From Bradyrhizobium sp. Y36 (GTDB lineage: Bacteria; Pseudomonadota; Alphaproteobacteria; Rhizobiales; Xanthobacteraceae): DNA of 64,000 bases. The first letter of the stretch is position 1; each line of letters begins with the position of its first letter. A program made the translations under genes and the position numbers. Shown piece after piece: positions 1 to 9,067 of the stretch. The notes beneath the pieces were generated by a model. The model worked only from the letters and a program-made list of their open reading frames with translations. It had not been told where the DNA came from and did no database searches. The stretch spans positions 1 through 64,000 of the forward strand of contig NZ_NWTI01000001.1 of NCBI RefSeq assembly GCF_002531575.1. Reading direction: 5' to 3'.

Positions 1-130
1 AATCCAGCCATTGTTGACGTGTCAGCTATGTCTCCGAACACCCGTCAGTGATCTGTCCGGGCTAAACATCACGCCGGGGCATGACAGCGATGGTGAGGCG
101 GAAATATGCCCAGGCAAGCTGCCAGCACCC

Positions 131-793
131 TCACGCCAGCATCTTCACTCCGCCGAAACTCGTCACCCGCCCCTGCTTCAGCATCACGATCTGCGTGGCG
201 AGCTGGCGCAGCTCGGCGGCGTCGTGGCTGACATAGACCATGGGGACATTGGCCTCGTCGCGCAGCCGCACCAGATAGGGCAGGATCTCGAGCTTGCGGC
301 CCTCGTCGAGCGCGCCGAGCGGCTCGTCGAGCAGCAGCAGGCGCGGCCGTGACAGCAGCGCGCGACCGAGCGCAACGCGCTGACGCTCGCCGCCGGAGAG
401 TTTTCCGGGACGACGATCGAGCAGCGCGCCGATGTCGAGGAGGTCGATGACGCGCTTGTGCTGCGCCGGATCGGGCGCGAAGCCGTTCATGCGCCGTCCG
501 TAGTCGAGATTTTGCGCGACGTTGAGATGCGGGAACAGCCGCGCGTCCTGGAACACATAGCCGATGCGGCGGCGCCAGGTCGGCACGTGGATGCCGGCCG
601 CGGTGTCGTCGACGGTCTCGCCGTCGATCACGATGCTGCCGCGGTCGGGCCGCAACAGCCCGGCGATCATGTTGACCAGCGACGTCTTGCCGGAGCCCGA
701 CGCGCCGAACAGGCCGATGACGCGGCCTTCGCTGCTGAAGGAGGCCTGGAGCGAGAACTCGCCGAGCTGCTTTTCGATGTCGACGCGCAGCAT
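131..793 (-). CDS. modC: Molybdate ABC transporter ATP-binding protein ModC (short form)
   Basis: ATPase that powers molybdate uptake from the cytoplasmic face of the ModB channel. The 220-aa product has a Walker A (GASGSGKT, about residues 30-37), an ABC signature (LSGGERQRVALGRALL) and a Walker B (LLLLDEPLGALDE), so the nucleotide-binding domain is complete. The protein ends directly after it: the C-terminal TOBE/Mop molybdate-binding domain of the roughly 350-aa E. coli-type ModC is absent. The start is the ATG 2 nt past the modB stop, so modB and modC are probably translationally linked. Gene order modA-modB-modC supports the substrate. The ATPase call is firm; the molybdate assignment rests on the neighbours. 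Confidence 0.9.
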   Translation of the reverse strand: MLRVDIEKQLGEFSLQASFSSEGRVIGLFGASGSGKTSLVNMIAGLLRPDRGSIVIDGETVDDTAAGIHVPTWRRRIGYVFQDARLFPHLNVAQNLDYGRRMNGFAPDPAQHKRVIDLLDIGALLDRRPGKLSGGERQRVALGRALLSRPRLLLLDEPLGALDEGRKLEILPYLVRLRDEANVPMVYVSHDAAELRQLATQIVMLKQGRVTSFGGVKMLA

Positions 794-795
794 GG

Positions 796-1494
796 TCAAT
801 TCCCGTGCAGTCGCTGCGTGGCGCGGCGGGCGAACCACTCGGCCGCGATCAGCGCGCCCAGCGCCAGGATGACCGAGACGATGACGAGCCGTCCGGCCGC
901 GGCGTCGCCGTCCGGCGTCTGGATCAGCGAGTAGATCGCCGACGAGATCGTCTGCGTCTCGCCGGGGATATTGGAGACGAAGGTGATGGTGGCGCCGAAC
1001 TCGCCGATGGCCTTGGCAAAGCCCAGCACCATGCCGGCAAGCACGCCGGGCAGCGCCAGCGGCAGCGTCACGGTGAAGAACACTTTCCAGGGCGCTGCGC
1101 CCAGCGTTTCCGCCGCTTGCTCGAGCCGGCGATCGATCGCCTCGATCGACAGCCGCATCGGCCGCACCAGCAGCGGAAACGCCATCACGCCGCAGGCGAG
1201 CGCGGCGCCGGTCCAGCGGAACGAGAAGACGATGCCGAGATGGTCGGCGAGAAAGCCGCCGACCAGGCCTTTGCGGCCTAAGGTGAGGAGCAGGAGATAG
1301 CCGGTGACGACGGGCGGCAGCACCAGCGGAAGATGCACCACGGCATCCAGCACCGACTTGCCCCAGAAATCCCTGCGGGCAAGCAGCCATGCCAGCGCAA
1401 TGCCGAACGGCGTTGCGACCAGCGTGGCGACGACGGCGACCCTGAGCGAGAGCAGGATCGCCGTCCATTCGGCGGGAGAGATGTCGAACATCAA
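796..1494 (-). CDS. modB: Molybdate ABC transporter permease ModB
   Basis: Inner-membrane channel subunit of the molybdate importer. The 232-aa sequence has five or six hydrophobic spans and the permease coupling loop around 'ETLGAAPWKVFFTVTLPLALPG' (shown here only as the EAA-type region, about residues 130-150), followed by GFAKAIGEFGATITF, which is characteristic of ModB/CysT permeases. It lies 35 nt after modA and 2 nt before modC on the same strand, a standard modABC operon. Size and order match the family. Sulfate and tungstate permeases are related, but the ModA-like neighbour favours molybdate. Confidence 0.92.
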   Translation of the reverse strand: MMFDISPAEWTAILLSLRVAVVATLVATPFGIALAWLLARRDFWGKSVLDAVVHLPLVLPPVVTGYLLLLTLGRKGLVGGFLADHLGIVFSFRWTGAALACGVMAFPLLVRPMRLSIEAIDRRLEQAAETLGAAPWKVFFTVTLPLALPGVLAGMVLGFAKAIGEFGATITFVSNIPGETQTISSAIYSLIQTPDGDAAAGRLVIVSVILALGALIAAEWFARRATQRLHGN

Positions 1495-1529
1495 GTGATG
1501 AAAATCAGGTCCAGATACAGGTTGGGAGA

Positions 1530-2315
1530 TCAGGTCGTCGGGCTGACCAGGAACTTGAAGCCGTATTTTTCCAGAATGGTCTTGGCGGCCGAGGAGCGCA
1601 GGAAGGCGAGATAGTCGTTCGTCTCAGCCTTCGCGGTCGTGGTCGCCGCAACGGGATAGATGATCGCGGGATGCGACTCCGCCGGGAAGGTGCCGACGAT
1701 CTTCACGCCGGGCTCGACCTTGGCGTCGGTGGAGTAGACGATGCCGAGATTGGCCTCGCCGCGCGCCACCAGCGTCAGCGCCGCGCGCACGCTCTCGGCC
1801 ATCGCGAATTTCGGCTCGGCGGCCTGCCAGGCGCCCAGCTTCTCCAGCGCCGCCTTGGCATATTTCCCGACCGGCACCGACTTGACGTCGCCGGTCGCGA
1901 TCCTGCCGTCACCGACGAGCTTTGCGAGGTCGAAGCCTTGCGCAATGGTGACGTTGTCGATCTTGGAATCCTTCGGCGCGATCAGCACGATGCTGTTGCC
2001 GAGCAGGTTCACGCGCGTCGGCTCGTTGATGGTCTTCTTGGCGATCGCATAGTCCATCCAGTCGGTGTCGGCCGAGACGAACACGTCGGCCGGCGCGCCC
2101 TGCTCGATCTGCTTGGCGAGCACCGAGCTTGCGGCATAGCTGACGCTGAACTTCACGCCGGTCTTGGCGGTATAGGCGGCGTCGATCTCGTCGAGCGCGT
2201 TCTTCATCGATGCGGCGGCGAATACGGTGATGGTCTTGTCCTCGGCGGCGGCCGGCGAAAGGCTTGCGCCCGCGAGGATCACGAAGGCGGTGAAAAGTCC
2301 TGCAATGCGTAACAT
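1530..2315 (-). CDS. modA: Molybdate-binding periplasmic protein ModA
   Basis: Periplasmic substrate-binding protein that delivers molybdate to ModBC. The chosen ATG gives a 261-aa precursor with a Sec signal peptide (MLRIAGLFTAFVILAGASLS, cleavage near AAAEDKT). The mature part opens with ITVFAAASMKNALDEI and contains the ModA-type segments VSYAASSVLAKQIEQGAP and DVFVSADTDWMDYA. An upstream AGGGAGC at suitable spacing supports this start over a longer in-frame start at 2405, which would add 30 unlikely residues before the signal peptide. It is first in the operon; no modE-type regulator gene is present in the window. Confidence 0.93.
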   Translation of the reverse strand: MLRIAGLFTAFVILAGASLSPAAAEDKTITVFAAASMKNALDEIDAAYTAKTGVKFSVSYAASSVLAKQIEQGAPADVFVSADTDWMDYAIAKKTINEPTRVNLLGNSIVLIAPKDSKIDNVTIAQGFDLAKLVGDGRIATGDVKSVPVGKYAKAALEKLGAWQAAEPKFAMAESVRAALTLVARGEANLGIVYSTDAKVEPGVKIVGTFPAESHPAIIYPVAATTTAKAETNDYLAFLRSSAAKTILEKYGFKFLVSPTT

Positions 2316-2509
2316 GGAGCGCTCCCTGCGAATCCGCGCACGCAGGATGCGCGCGCTGGACTGGCGTTGGTGGGTCGGTCGCGACGGGTGGAAGCGCTGC
2401 TCCACGGAGCCCCGGCTGCGGCTTACGGCCGGCAGGGATATCGCTCTTGCGAAGATAACAGGGGCAGCGGCCTCAGGTCAAAGGGTTGCCGTTAGTCCGG
2501 CAAACAGCG

Positions 2510-3013
2510 CTATTGGACGGGCAGGATCGCGATTGCGACCGCATCCTCCTTGGCGCCACTGATCTGCAGCACGAAAGGCTCCGCGGACAGCTGGTATTTC
2601 ACGGTCTTGCGGATGCCGCTGCAATCGGTCGCACCGCTGAAGGCCACGGGCTTGAGGACATGCCCATCCTGGACCACGTCGATCCAGGCGCCGGCGGACA
2701 GGCTGATCGTGTAGAGGCCGGCCGTGACGGACTTGACGCTGGTGAAGCCGGCAAAGGTGCCGTCTTTTGGCGCGCGCTCCGGCGGCGAGGGCAGCTTGGC
2801 CTCGCTTGGGGCGACCAGTCCGAGCGTGACGGCCGAGGACGGCAAGGCCGCTTGTTCGCTGCCTGATGCGAGCCTGGCGGGGTCCGGCGCGGCGAGGACG
2901 GCGCGCTCGCGCTCGACCGGCCATTTGAACTTGTCGCAGCCGCTGGGCTCGTCGGCGGCGGATGCGGAGGTCGCGCTGAACAAGAGCGCAGCGAGGAGGG
3001 CGAGGACGCGCAT
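2510..3013 (-). CDS. Hypothetical exported protein
   Basis: A 167-aa protein of unknown function. The N-terminus (MRVLALLAALLFSATSASA) is a clear Sec signal peptide with likely cleavage after ASA; the mature part is about 148 aa with two cysteines (in SGCDKF and ATDCSG) and no family I recognise. I prefer the ATG at 3013 because GGGA lies about 7 nt upstream; an ATG four codons earlier (3025) has no ribosome-binding site. It lies upstream of modA on the same strand with a gap of about 190 nt, so co-transcription with modABC is possible but not indicated. Coding is supported by the signal peptide and codon usage like the neighbours. Confidence 0.7.
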   Translation of the reverse strand: MRVLALLAALLFSATSASAADEPSGCDKFKWPVERERAVLAAPDPARLASGSEQAALPSSAVTLGLVAPSEAKLPSPPERAPKDGTFAGFTSVKSVTAGLYTISLSAGAWIDVVQDGHVLKPVAFSGATDCSGIRKTVKYQLSAEPFVLQISGAKEDAVAIAILPVQ

Positions 3014-3195
3014 GTGAGATCCCATCGTTAGCCACGCGAAGGGCGCGAGGCTTGCGGTCAGGCTTGTTGAATGACGGGATGCGCGTCCCGGAATGCCGCG
3101 GGCTTACGGCACGGCGGCGGGCGTGATCCTAGCGTATCGTCGCGACGCGAACCAACCAACGAGTTCGTCATCCCGGCAGCGTACCCATCACTCCT

Positions 3196-3336
3196 GTCAT
3201 CCCGGGGCGCGCGCAGCGCGAGCCCGGGATCCATAGCCACAGGATCGCATTGGGCGAAGACTCGGAGTGACCATCTGCGGCTATGACCACGGCCCGTGGC
3301 TATGGGTCCCGGGCTCGCTTCGCGCCCCGGGACGAC
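3196..3336. repeat. Long imperfect inverted repeat (Bradyrhizobium-type intergenic palindrome)
   Basis: The arms at about 3196-3240 and 3296-3336 are near-complementary (GTCATCCCGGGGCGC paired with GCGCCCCGGGACGAC, then CCATAGCCAC with GTGGCTATGG). Together with its surroundings it accounts for the gene-free stretch 3014-3362 between mepA and the hypothetical gene. It should fold into a long hairpin in RNA. No ORF with coding character was seen in this gap. Confidence 0.75.
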
Positions 3337-3362
3337 AGCAGTGGGTGAGGCGGCAGCGCGCC

Positions 3363-4307
3363 CTACGGCTTCGCATCACCCGCATGCAGCACCGCTTTGC
3401 ACGCCGCTGGCATCTGCGCCAGCGTCATCGGCGGCTTCGGCTTTGGCGGCTCCGGCGGCGGCTTGGGATGCAGCACGGCGTCGGAGAACCAATAGGCGAG
3501 ATCGGCGGGCTTGCAGCCCTCGTCCTCGGCCTGCGACGGCTGGCCCTCGCATTCGCCGGCGCCTGCCGGGCAGCGCATGCGGATGTGGAAGTGGTAGTCG
3601 TGGCCCCACCAGGGGCGGATCTTCGACAGCCAGGCGCGGTCGCCCTTGGCCTCGCGGCACAGCGCCTTCTTGATCGCGGCATTGACGAAGATGCGCTGCA
3701 CCGCCGGCTCCCGTGCCGCATCGCGCAGCACCAGCACATGGCTCGCCGTGAACACCTTCGGATCGACGTCGAGCCGGTCCTGGCGCACCATCATCACCGC
3801 CGACATGTCCTCGCGCTCCTCGCGCGAGAGGCGGCGGTCCGGCATCGGCGTCAGCCAGATGTCGGCATCGAGCCCGATCTGGTGGCTGGCATGGCCCGAC
3901 AGCGCCGGCCCGCCGCGCGGCTGGGCGATGTCGCCGACCAGGATGCCCGGCCATCCCGCGTCCCTGTGCGCCCTGGCCGCGAGCCGCTTGATCAACGCGA
4001 TCATGTCGGGGTGGCCGTAGCTGCGATTGCGCGATAGCCGCATCAACTGCCAATGATCGCCGTTGACCGGGATCTGCTCCGCGCCGCCGATGCAGCCCCT
4101 GGTGTAGGAGCCGATCACATGGGCCGGCCCCTTCGACGGCAGCAGCTTTCGCGCGAACAGCTCCTTGGCGGCGACATCGGGGTCGTTCGGATTGGCGAGC
4201 GGCGGCAGCGGCCTCGGGTTGACGCTGCCCTTGTCCTGGGCCAGCGCACCTCCGGTGGCCAGAAGCGCCATGACGAGCAGGAGTGGGGCGAAGCGGCGGG
4301 GATTCAT
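3363..4307 (-). CDS. mepA: Penicillin-insensitive murein endopeptidase MepA
   Basis: Periplasmic M74 metallopeptidase that cleaves D-Ala-meso-DAP cross-links in peptidoglycan. The ATG at 4307 gives 314 aa with a signal peptide (RRFAPLLLVMALLATGGALA). The zinc-site motifs are visible: SGHASHQIGLD (His139, His142, Asp147) and WWGHDYHFHIRM (His236, His239, His241). The ORF stays open for 68 codons further upstream, but only 4307 puts the signal peptide at the N-terminus. The product is slightly longer than E. coli MepA, with a proline- and lysine-rich tail. No operon partner is obvious; a palindromic repeat follows the stop codon. Confidence 0.92.
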   Translation of the reverse strand: MNPRRFAPLLLVMALLATGGALAQDKGSVNPRPLPPLANPNDPDVAAKELFARKLLPSKGPAHVIGSYTRGCIGGAEQIPVNGDHWQLMRLSRNRSYGHPDMIALIKRLAARAHRDAGWPGILVGDIAQPRGGPALSGHASHQIGLDADIWLTPMPDRRLSREEREDMSAVMMVRQDRLDVDPKVFTASHVLVLRDAAREPAVQRIFVNAAIKKALCREAKGDRAWLSKIRPWWGHDYHFHIRMRCPAGAGECEGQPSQAEDEGCKPADLAYWFSDAVLHPKPPPEPPKPKPPMTLAQMPAACKAVLHAGDAKP

Positions 4308-4800
4308 GCTGATTCCCTTATAGCCCAACGCCGCCTCAGGGTTAAGAATGTGGCTTTCGCCCGGCCGCAATCTCACGCCGTCTTTACAGCCTTTGCCCGA
4401 GCGCAAAGCTCTCCCGACACGATCGTCCCCGTGTTCCCTGAGGTCGTCCGAAGCCCGCGTCTCTTCGCCGGCCGGCCCGGCTTTTAACAGTGCGATAACC
4501 GTATCCTGCATTGACCAAAATTCGTGCGCGGAAAGAGATTCGCTTCGATCCCGTATACAATCGAATGCGTGCCCGGAATTGATTCATGGAGAGGGCGTGT
4601 TTTTGCGCCACCTCTCGCCTCGATTGCGACGAGGCCGCATGTCTGGCGCGCCACTTGGCCCGCTTGCGCCTCGCAAACAGGCACGAGAGCCCGACTCTCG
4701 GTGCTCGCGAGGCGCTGTCCTGGCGCGCGCGGTCACCCAAGATTACTTTTTTTTCAGACACTTGCCCCAAAACTTGCGCCGCCGGGCGCGATTGGGACCA
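4308..4800. other. Gene-free stretch with an open but uncharacteristic reading frame
   Basis: Between mepA and the EAL-domain gene. The plus-strand frame of the EAL gene stays open back to 4348, but residues encoded before about 4801 look noncoding (scattered Arg, Pro and Ser, no domain). The DNA is locally more AT-rich, for example an eight-T run near 4747-4754. A promoter for the EAL gene probably lies here; I could not place one. Confidence 0.5.
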
Positions 4801-7011
4801 GTGAAGTTGGGTTTGAAGTCTCGAAAAGCAAGAAAACGAAACAAAGGCGTGCTTCCCCGGGCTGGCCAATCGCCGTGCAAGCCGCGCTTTGCGCGCGTGC
4901 CGCGAGCCCTTTCAGAGCGCGACGAGGTCTTGCGCAGCCGCGCGGAGGCGGAAGCTGCGATCGCGGACGCGCGCAAATCGCACGAGCGCCTGCGCCAGGC
5001 CGTCGACATCCTGCCGCAGGGCATCGTGATTCTCGATGCCGACGGCCGCTACGTCCTCTGGAACAAGCAGTACGCCGAGATCTACAGCAAGACCGCCGAT
5101 CTGTTCGAAGAAGGCGCACGTCTCGAAGACACGCTGCGCATCGGCGTTGCCCGCGGCGACTATCCGGAAGCCGCCGGCCACGAGGACGAGTGGATCGCGG
5201 AGCGGCTGCAAAAGCTCTATCAACCCGGCGCGCGCCACGAGCAGAGGCTGTCGGACGGCCGCGTCATCCTGATCGACGAGCGGCTCACCGACGACGGTGG
5301 CGTGGTCGGCCTCCGCGTCGACATCACCGAGCTCAAGCAGCGCGAGGCCTCGTTCCGCCTGCTGTTCGACGGCAATCCCGTTCCCATGATCGTCTGCGCG
5401 CTGGACGACGAGCGCATCCTCGGCGTCAACGACGCCGCGATCGCGCATTACGGCTACAGCCGCGACGAGTTCGAGCGACTGAAGATCCGCTCCCTGCAGG
5501 CCTTCGACAGCGAGCCGCCCTGGACCGCCGACCGTTCGAGCGAGGAGCAGGCCGGCCGCACCTGGAAGCACGTCAAGGCCGACGGCGCGCTGATCGACCT
5601 TGCGATCTATTCCCGCGAGTTGACCTATGCCGAGCGGCCCGCAGTGCTGCTGGCGCTGATGGACATCACCGAGCGCAAGCGGGCCGAGGCGCGGCTCGCC
5701 TTCATGGCCCAGCATGACGCCTTGACCGGCCTGCCGAACCGCACCCTGCTGCGCCAGCAGATGGACGAGATGCTGCTGCACACGCGGCGCGGCGCCGAGA
5801 AGGTCGCGCTGCTGATTTTGGGGCTGGACAATTTCAAGGCGGTCAACGACACGCTGGGACACGCGGTCGGCGACAAGCTCTTGCGCGGCGTCGCCAAGCG
5901 GCTGCGCTCGACCTTGCGCGAGGAAGATGCGCTGGCGCGGCTCAACTCCGACGAGTTCGCGATTTTGCAGAGCGGCCTGACGCGGCCCGAGGATGCGGTG
6001 GGACTCGCAAAACGCCTGCTGGAAGCCATCGCCGATCCCTATCTGCTCGACGGCCACTCCGTGGTGATCGGCGCTTCCATCGGCATTGCGATGGCGCCGG
6101 GCGATGGCGATGAGTCCGAGAAGCTGCTCAAGAGCGCGGACATGGCGCTGTCGCGGGCAAAACTGGATGCGCGCGGCAGCTTCGCCTTCTTCGAGGCCGC
6201 GCTGGATGCGAAAGCGCAGAGTCGCCGCAAGATCGAGGTCGAGCTGCGCGACGCGATCCGCAACGACGTGCTGCGGCCGTATTATCAGCCGCTGATCGAC
6301 CTCTCGAGCGGCCGCATCACCGGCTTCGAGGCGCTGGTGCGCTGGCCGCATGCCGAGCGCGGCATGGTCTCGCCGGCCGAGTTCATCCCGGTCGCCGAGG
6401 ACACCGGGCTGATCAACCCGCTCGGCGGGCTGATGCTGCGCCGGGCGTGCCTGGATGCCGCGGCCTGGCCGGACGACGTCCGGGTCGCCGTCAATCTGTC
6501 GCCGCTGCAGTTCCGCAGCGGTAATCTGCTCTCGATGGTGACAGACGCGCTGAAGCATTCCGGCTTGCCGCCACGCCGGCTCGAGCTCGAGATCACCGAG
6601 ACGCTGCTGCTGGAGAAGAGCGCGCAAGTGCTGGCGACGCTGCATGCGCTGCGCGCGCTCGGCGTGCGCATCTCCATGGACGATTTCGGCACCGGCTATT
6701 CCAGCCTCAGCTATCTCAGAAGCTTCCCGTTCGACAAGATCAAGATCGACCAGTCCTTCGTGCGCGATCTCGGCGCCAATCGCGAGGCCCAGGCGATCAT
6801 CCGCTCCATCGTCAGCCTCGGCAAGGGCCTCGGGGTCACCATCACCGCCGAGGGCGTCGAGACCGAAGCCGAGCTGAGCTGCCTGCGCGCCGAGGGCTGC
6901 GACGAGGGCCAGGGCTTTCTGTTCAGCAAGGCCCGGCCCCATGCCGAGATCGTCAGCCTGCTCGCCGCGCAGCGCGGCATCGACGGCGACGAGGACGCGC
7001 TGGTGGCGTGA
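4801..7011 (+). CDS. PAS-PAS-GGDEF-EAL cyclic-di-GMP signalling protein (degenerate GGDEF)
   Basis: Probable c-di-GMP phosphodiesterase. Domains in order: a PAS domain (about residues 50-180, DILPQGIVILDADGRYVLWN), a second PAS (about 185-300), GGDEF (about 305-470) and EAL (about 485-725). The GGDEF motif reads RLNSDEF, with Asn382-Ser383 replacing Gly-Gly, so cyclase activity is doubtful. The EAL side keeps FEALVRW (Glu510), EITETLLLE, MDDFGTGYSSL, KIDQSFV and TAEGVETE, so phosphodiesterase activity is likely. No transmembrane segment is seen, so it is probably a cytoplasmic sensor. The start is uncertain: I used a GTG at 4801 preceded by GGGA; an ATG at 4639 and one at 4348 are also in frame. 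Confidence 0.85.
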   Translation: MKLGLKSRKARKRNKGVLPRAGQSPCKPRFARVPRALSERDEVLRSRAEAEAAIADARKSHERLRQAVDILPQGIVILDADGRYVLWNKQYAEIYSKTADLFEEGARLEDTLRIGVARGDYPEAAGHEDEWIAERLQKLYQPGARHEQRLSDGRVILIDERLTDDGGVVGLRVDITELKQREASFRLLFDGNPVPMIVCALDDERILGVNDAAIAHYGYSRDEFERLKIRSLQAFDSEPPWTADRSSEEQAGRTWKHVKADGALIDLAIYSRELTYAERPAVLLALMDITERKRAEARLAFMAQHDALTGLPNRTLLRQQMDEMLLHTRRGAEKVALLILGLDNFKAVNDTLGHAVGDKLLRGVAKRLRSTLREEDALARLNSDEFAILQSGLTRPEDAVGLAKRLLEAIADPYLLDGHSVVIGASIGIAMAPGDGDESEKLLKSADMALSRAKLDARGSFAFFEAALDAKAQSRRKIEVELRDAIRNDVLRPYYQPLIDLSSGRITGFEALVRWPHAERGMVSPAEFIPVAEDTGLINPLGGLMLRRACLDAAAWPDDVRVAVNLSPLQFRSGNLLSMVTDALKHSGLPPRRLELEITETLLLEKSAQVLATLHALRALGVRISMDDFGTGYSSLSYLRSFPFDKIKIDQSFVRDLGANREAQAIIRSIVSLGKGLGVTITAEGVETEAELSCLRAEGCDEGQGFLFSKARPHAEIVSLLAAQRGIDGDEDALVA

Positions 7012-7164
7012 GCGGTGCAGCAGGCCGGGACAAGCCCGGCCGTGACGATCGCAAAGCTTTCGCGTCCCAAGGCATGCGCGTTATATGCGATGGCTGGCGG
7101 ATGGTCGAACCTGTCGCACGCGGCCAGCGTCCCATGATTGGATCGATCGAACGGATGCGACCCC

Positions 7165-7890
7165 ATGACCTCTGATGCGCCTCCGCTACTACCGCCTGGC
7201 CCGCGTTATGCCCGCTTCTCCAGGCGGTTCAAGGCCGTTCTGCTCGACTGGATGCTGGCGATGGCGCTGCTGTTCGGCGCGCTGGCGGTGGCCAGCAATG
7301 TCGCGAGCGACGGGCTCAGCCGGAGTCTCGGTGTTGCGGTCGTCGTCATCCTGCTGCTCTACGAGCCGGTGCTGGTCTGGCGCGCCGGCGGCACGCTCGG
7401 CCATATCTGGACCAATCTGCGCGTCGTCGACGATCGCGGCGGCAATCTGAGCTTCGCCAAGGCGCTCGCACGCTTCGCCATCAAGAGCGTTTTGGGCTGG
7501 TATTCGTTCGTGATCCTGGCCGCCACGCGCCGCAACCAGGCGGTTCACGATCTGCTCACGCACTCGACCGTCCAGATCCGTGATCCCGCCAAGGCGACGC
7601 CCGGCCAGTTCATCACCGAGCGGCGAGAGGATGATCCGGCGATGCCCTCGCGGCTGCGGCGTCTGCTCGTGACCGTGGTCTATCTGGCGCTCGGCGTCTT
7701 GCTCTATTTCGGCGTGCTCGCGGTGCTGGTCCGGGCCGGCCTGATGTCCCGCGCCTGCCTCAACCAGGACATCTGCAACGGAACCGACCGCATCGTCGAC
7801 ACCGCCGCCGCGGTGGCCTTCCTTCTGATGATCGCCCTTGTGATCGGCCTGGGCTGGCGAGGCCGGCTGATCGGTGCCCGCAGGGCGTAG
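7165..7890 (+). CDS. RDD family integral membrane protein
   Basis: A 241-aa membrane protein of unknown function. The N-terminal half carries the RDD signature (RFKAVLLDWMLAMALLFGAL, with the family's Arg and Asp positions, and later GGTLGHIWTNLRVVDDRGG). Four hydrophobic spans can be traced, two before the RDD loop region, one or two after residue 160. The ATG at 7165 is used; a TTG nine codons upstream is also in frame. RDD proteins have been linked to transport and Na+/H+ exchange in a few cases, but nothing in the context specifies a substrate here. It ends 26 nt from the convergent flavin monooxygenase gene. Confidence 0.8.
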   Translation: MTSDAPPLLPPGPRYARFSRRFKAVLLDWMLAMALLFGALAVASNVASDGLSRSLGVAVVVILLLYEPVLVWRAGGTLGHIWTNLRVVDDRGGNLSFAKALARFAIKSVLGWYSFVILAATRRNQAVHDLLTHSTVQIRDPAKATPGQFITERREDDPAMPSRLRRLLVTVVYLALGVLLYFGVLAVLVRAGLMSRACLNQDICNGTDRIVDTAAAVAFLLMIALVIGLGWRGRLIGARRA

Positions 7891-7915
7891 ACGGTGGTGC
7901 GCAGCTCGCCGCTGC

Positions 7916-9067
7916 TCAATTTCCGGCCAGAATCGCCTTCCCCACATCCTCGTAATGGCTGTCCCGCGCCTGGATCTGCTGGGCGATGGCGTGCATGTCG
8001 CGGAAGCGGCGCTCGAACGGGTGCTTGCGAAACACCGCCGTTGCCCCCGCCATGTGATAGGCGGTGTCGACGACCTTGGCCGATTGATGGATGGTCCAGG
8101 TCGCGGCCAGCCGGACCGCGCTGCGATGCGCGGCGCTGAACTCGCCGGTCGCGGACAGCTCGCGCCACATCGCCTGCGCGGTGGCATAGAGATAAGCGCG
8201 CGCCGCGCGCCAATCGCCTTCTGTGCGGCCGATCAGTCCCTGCACCGCACCGTTGTCGCGCATGGCGCCGGCCGCGAGCGAGGGATGCTTGGCGCGTGCG
8301 AGGGCGATCGCCGCATCCAGCGTGGCGCGCGCGACGCCGAGCGAGACCGCGGCAAAGCCCAGGCTGAAGCTTGCGCCGGTGCCGATCCTGTAGAGCGGTC
8401 CAGTCTCGCGCAGCGCGGACGGCACGTCGCGAAAGGCCGTGAAGCGCTCGGGAATGAAGAGGTCGCTGACTTCGTAGGAATCCGTGCCGGTGCCGGCAAG
8501 GCCGATCGCCTGCCAGACGTCGTGCAAGGTCGCGCTTGAGGCAGGGAAGAGGATGGTGCGCACCTCCGCCGAGCCGTCGGCATTTCTCCGTGGCGTGCCG
8601 TCGCTACCGTTGATGCGCACATGCGCGCCCAGCCAGCTCGCCTGCCGCGAGCCCGAGGCAAAATCCCAGCGCGCCGTGACGCGATAGCCGCCATCGACTG
8701 CGCGCGCCTCATGCGCGATCGCGCCCCAGGCGAGGATACCGGGCGCCGTGTTGAAGATCTCCTGCGCGGTGTCGTGATCGAGCGACGCCGCGATCATCGC
8801 GCAGACCGAGCACTGGCCCAGACACCAGGCGGTCGAGGCATCGGCTTTGGCAATCTCCTCCAGCATCTGCATGAAGATCTCGATGGGAGCTTCTGCGCCG
8901 CCGAGGCTCTGTGGCAGCAGCGCGCGATAGAGCCCGTTCTCGATCAGGGCGATGACGACGACAGGCGTCAGCCGACGCGTCCGCTCGATCTCGTCCGCCT
9001 CGCGCGCGATCAGGGGACCGAGAGACCGCGCTCGCTCGACGAGGTCGATTGCCCTGACCTTGTTCAT
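7916..9067 (-). CDS. Acyl-CoA dehydrogenase-fold flavin-dependent monooxygenase
   Basis: A 383-aa protein of the acyl-CoA dehydrogenase fold. It resembles the group-D flavin monooxygenases (HsaA, HpaB and DszC types) more than true acyl-CoA dehydrogenases. The N-terminal helical domain (ALIENGLYRALLPQSLGGAE), the segment ADASTAWCLGQCSVCAMIAA and the C-terminal HQSAKVVDTAYHMAGATAVF are typical of that branch, and the dehydrogenase catalytic Glu motif is not apparent. Such enzymes use reduced flavin from a separate reductase, which is not in the window. The start is the ATG at 9067, with GGGCACGGGAAGAGGC upstream. Substrate unknown. Confidence 0.8.
   Translation of the reverse strand: MNKVRAIDLVERARSLGPLIAREADEIERTRRLTPVVVIALIENGLYRALLPQSLGGAEAPIEIFMQMLEEIAKADASTAWCLGQCSVCAMIAASLDHDTAQEIFNTAPGILAWGAIAHEARAVDGGYRVTARWDFASGSRQASWLGAHVRINGSDGTPRRNADGSAEVRTILFPASSATLHDVWQAIGLAGTGTDSYEVSDLFIPERFTAFRDVPSALRETGPLYRIGTGASFSLGFAAVSLGVARATLDAAIALARAKHPSLAAGAMRDNGAVQGLIGRTEGDWRAARAYLYATAQAMWRELSATGEFSAAHRSAVRLAATWTIHQSAKVVDTAYHMAGATAVFRKHPFERRFRDMHAIAQQIQARDSHYEDVGKAILAGN

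Noticed and set aside
1..130. Small frame at the window start
   Set aside because: The plus-strand frame starting at 11 runs into the antisense of modC and shows no coding features; nothing else is seen in this stretch.
2405..2510. Possible ModE box upstream of modA (ATATCGCT near 2439-2446)
   Set aside because: Only one half-site resembles the ATCGCTATATA consensus and the symmetric half is poor.
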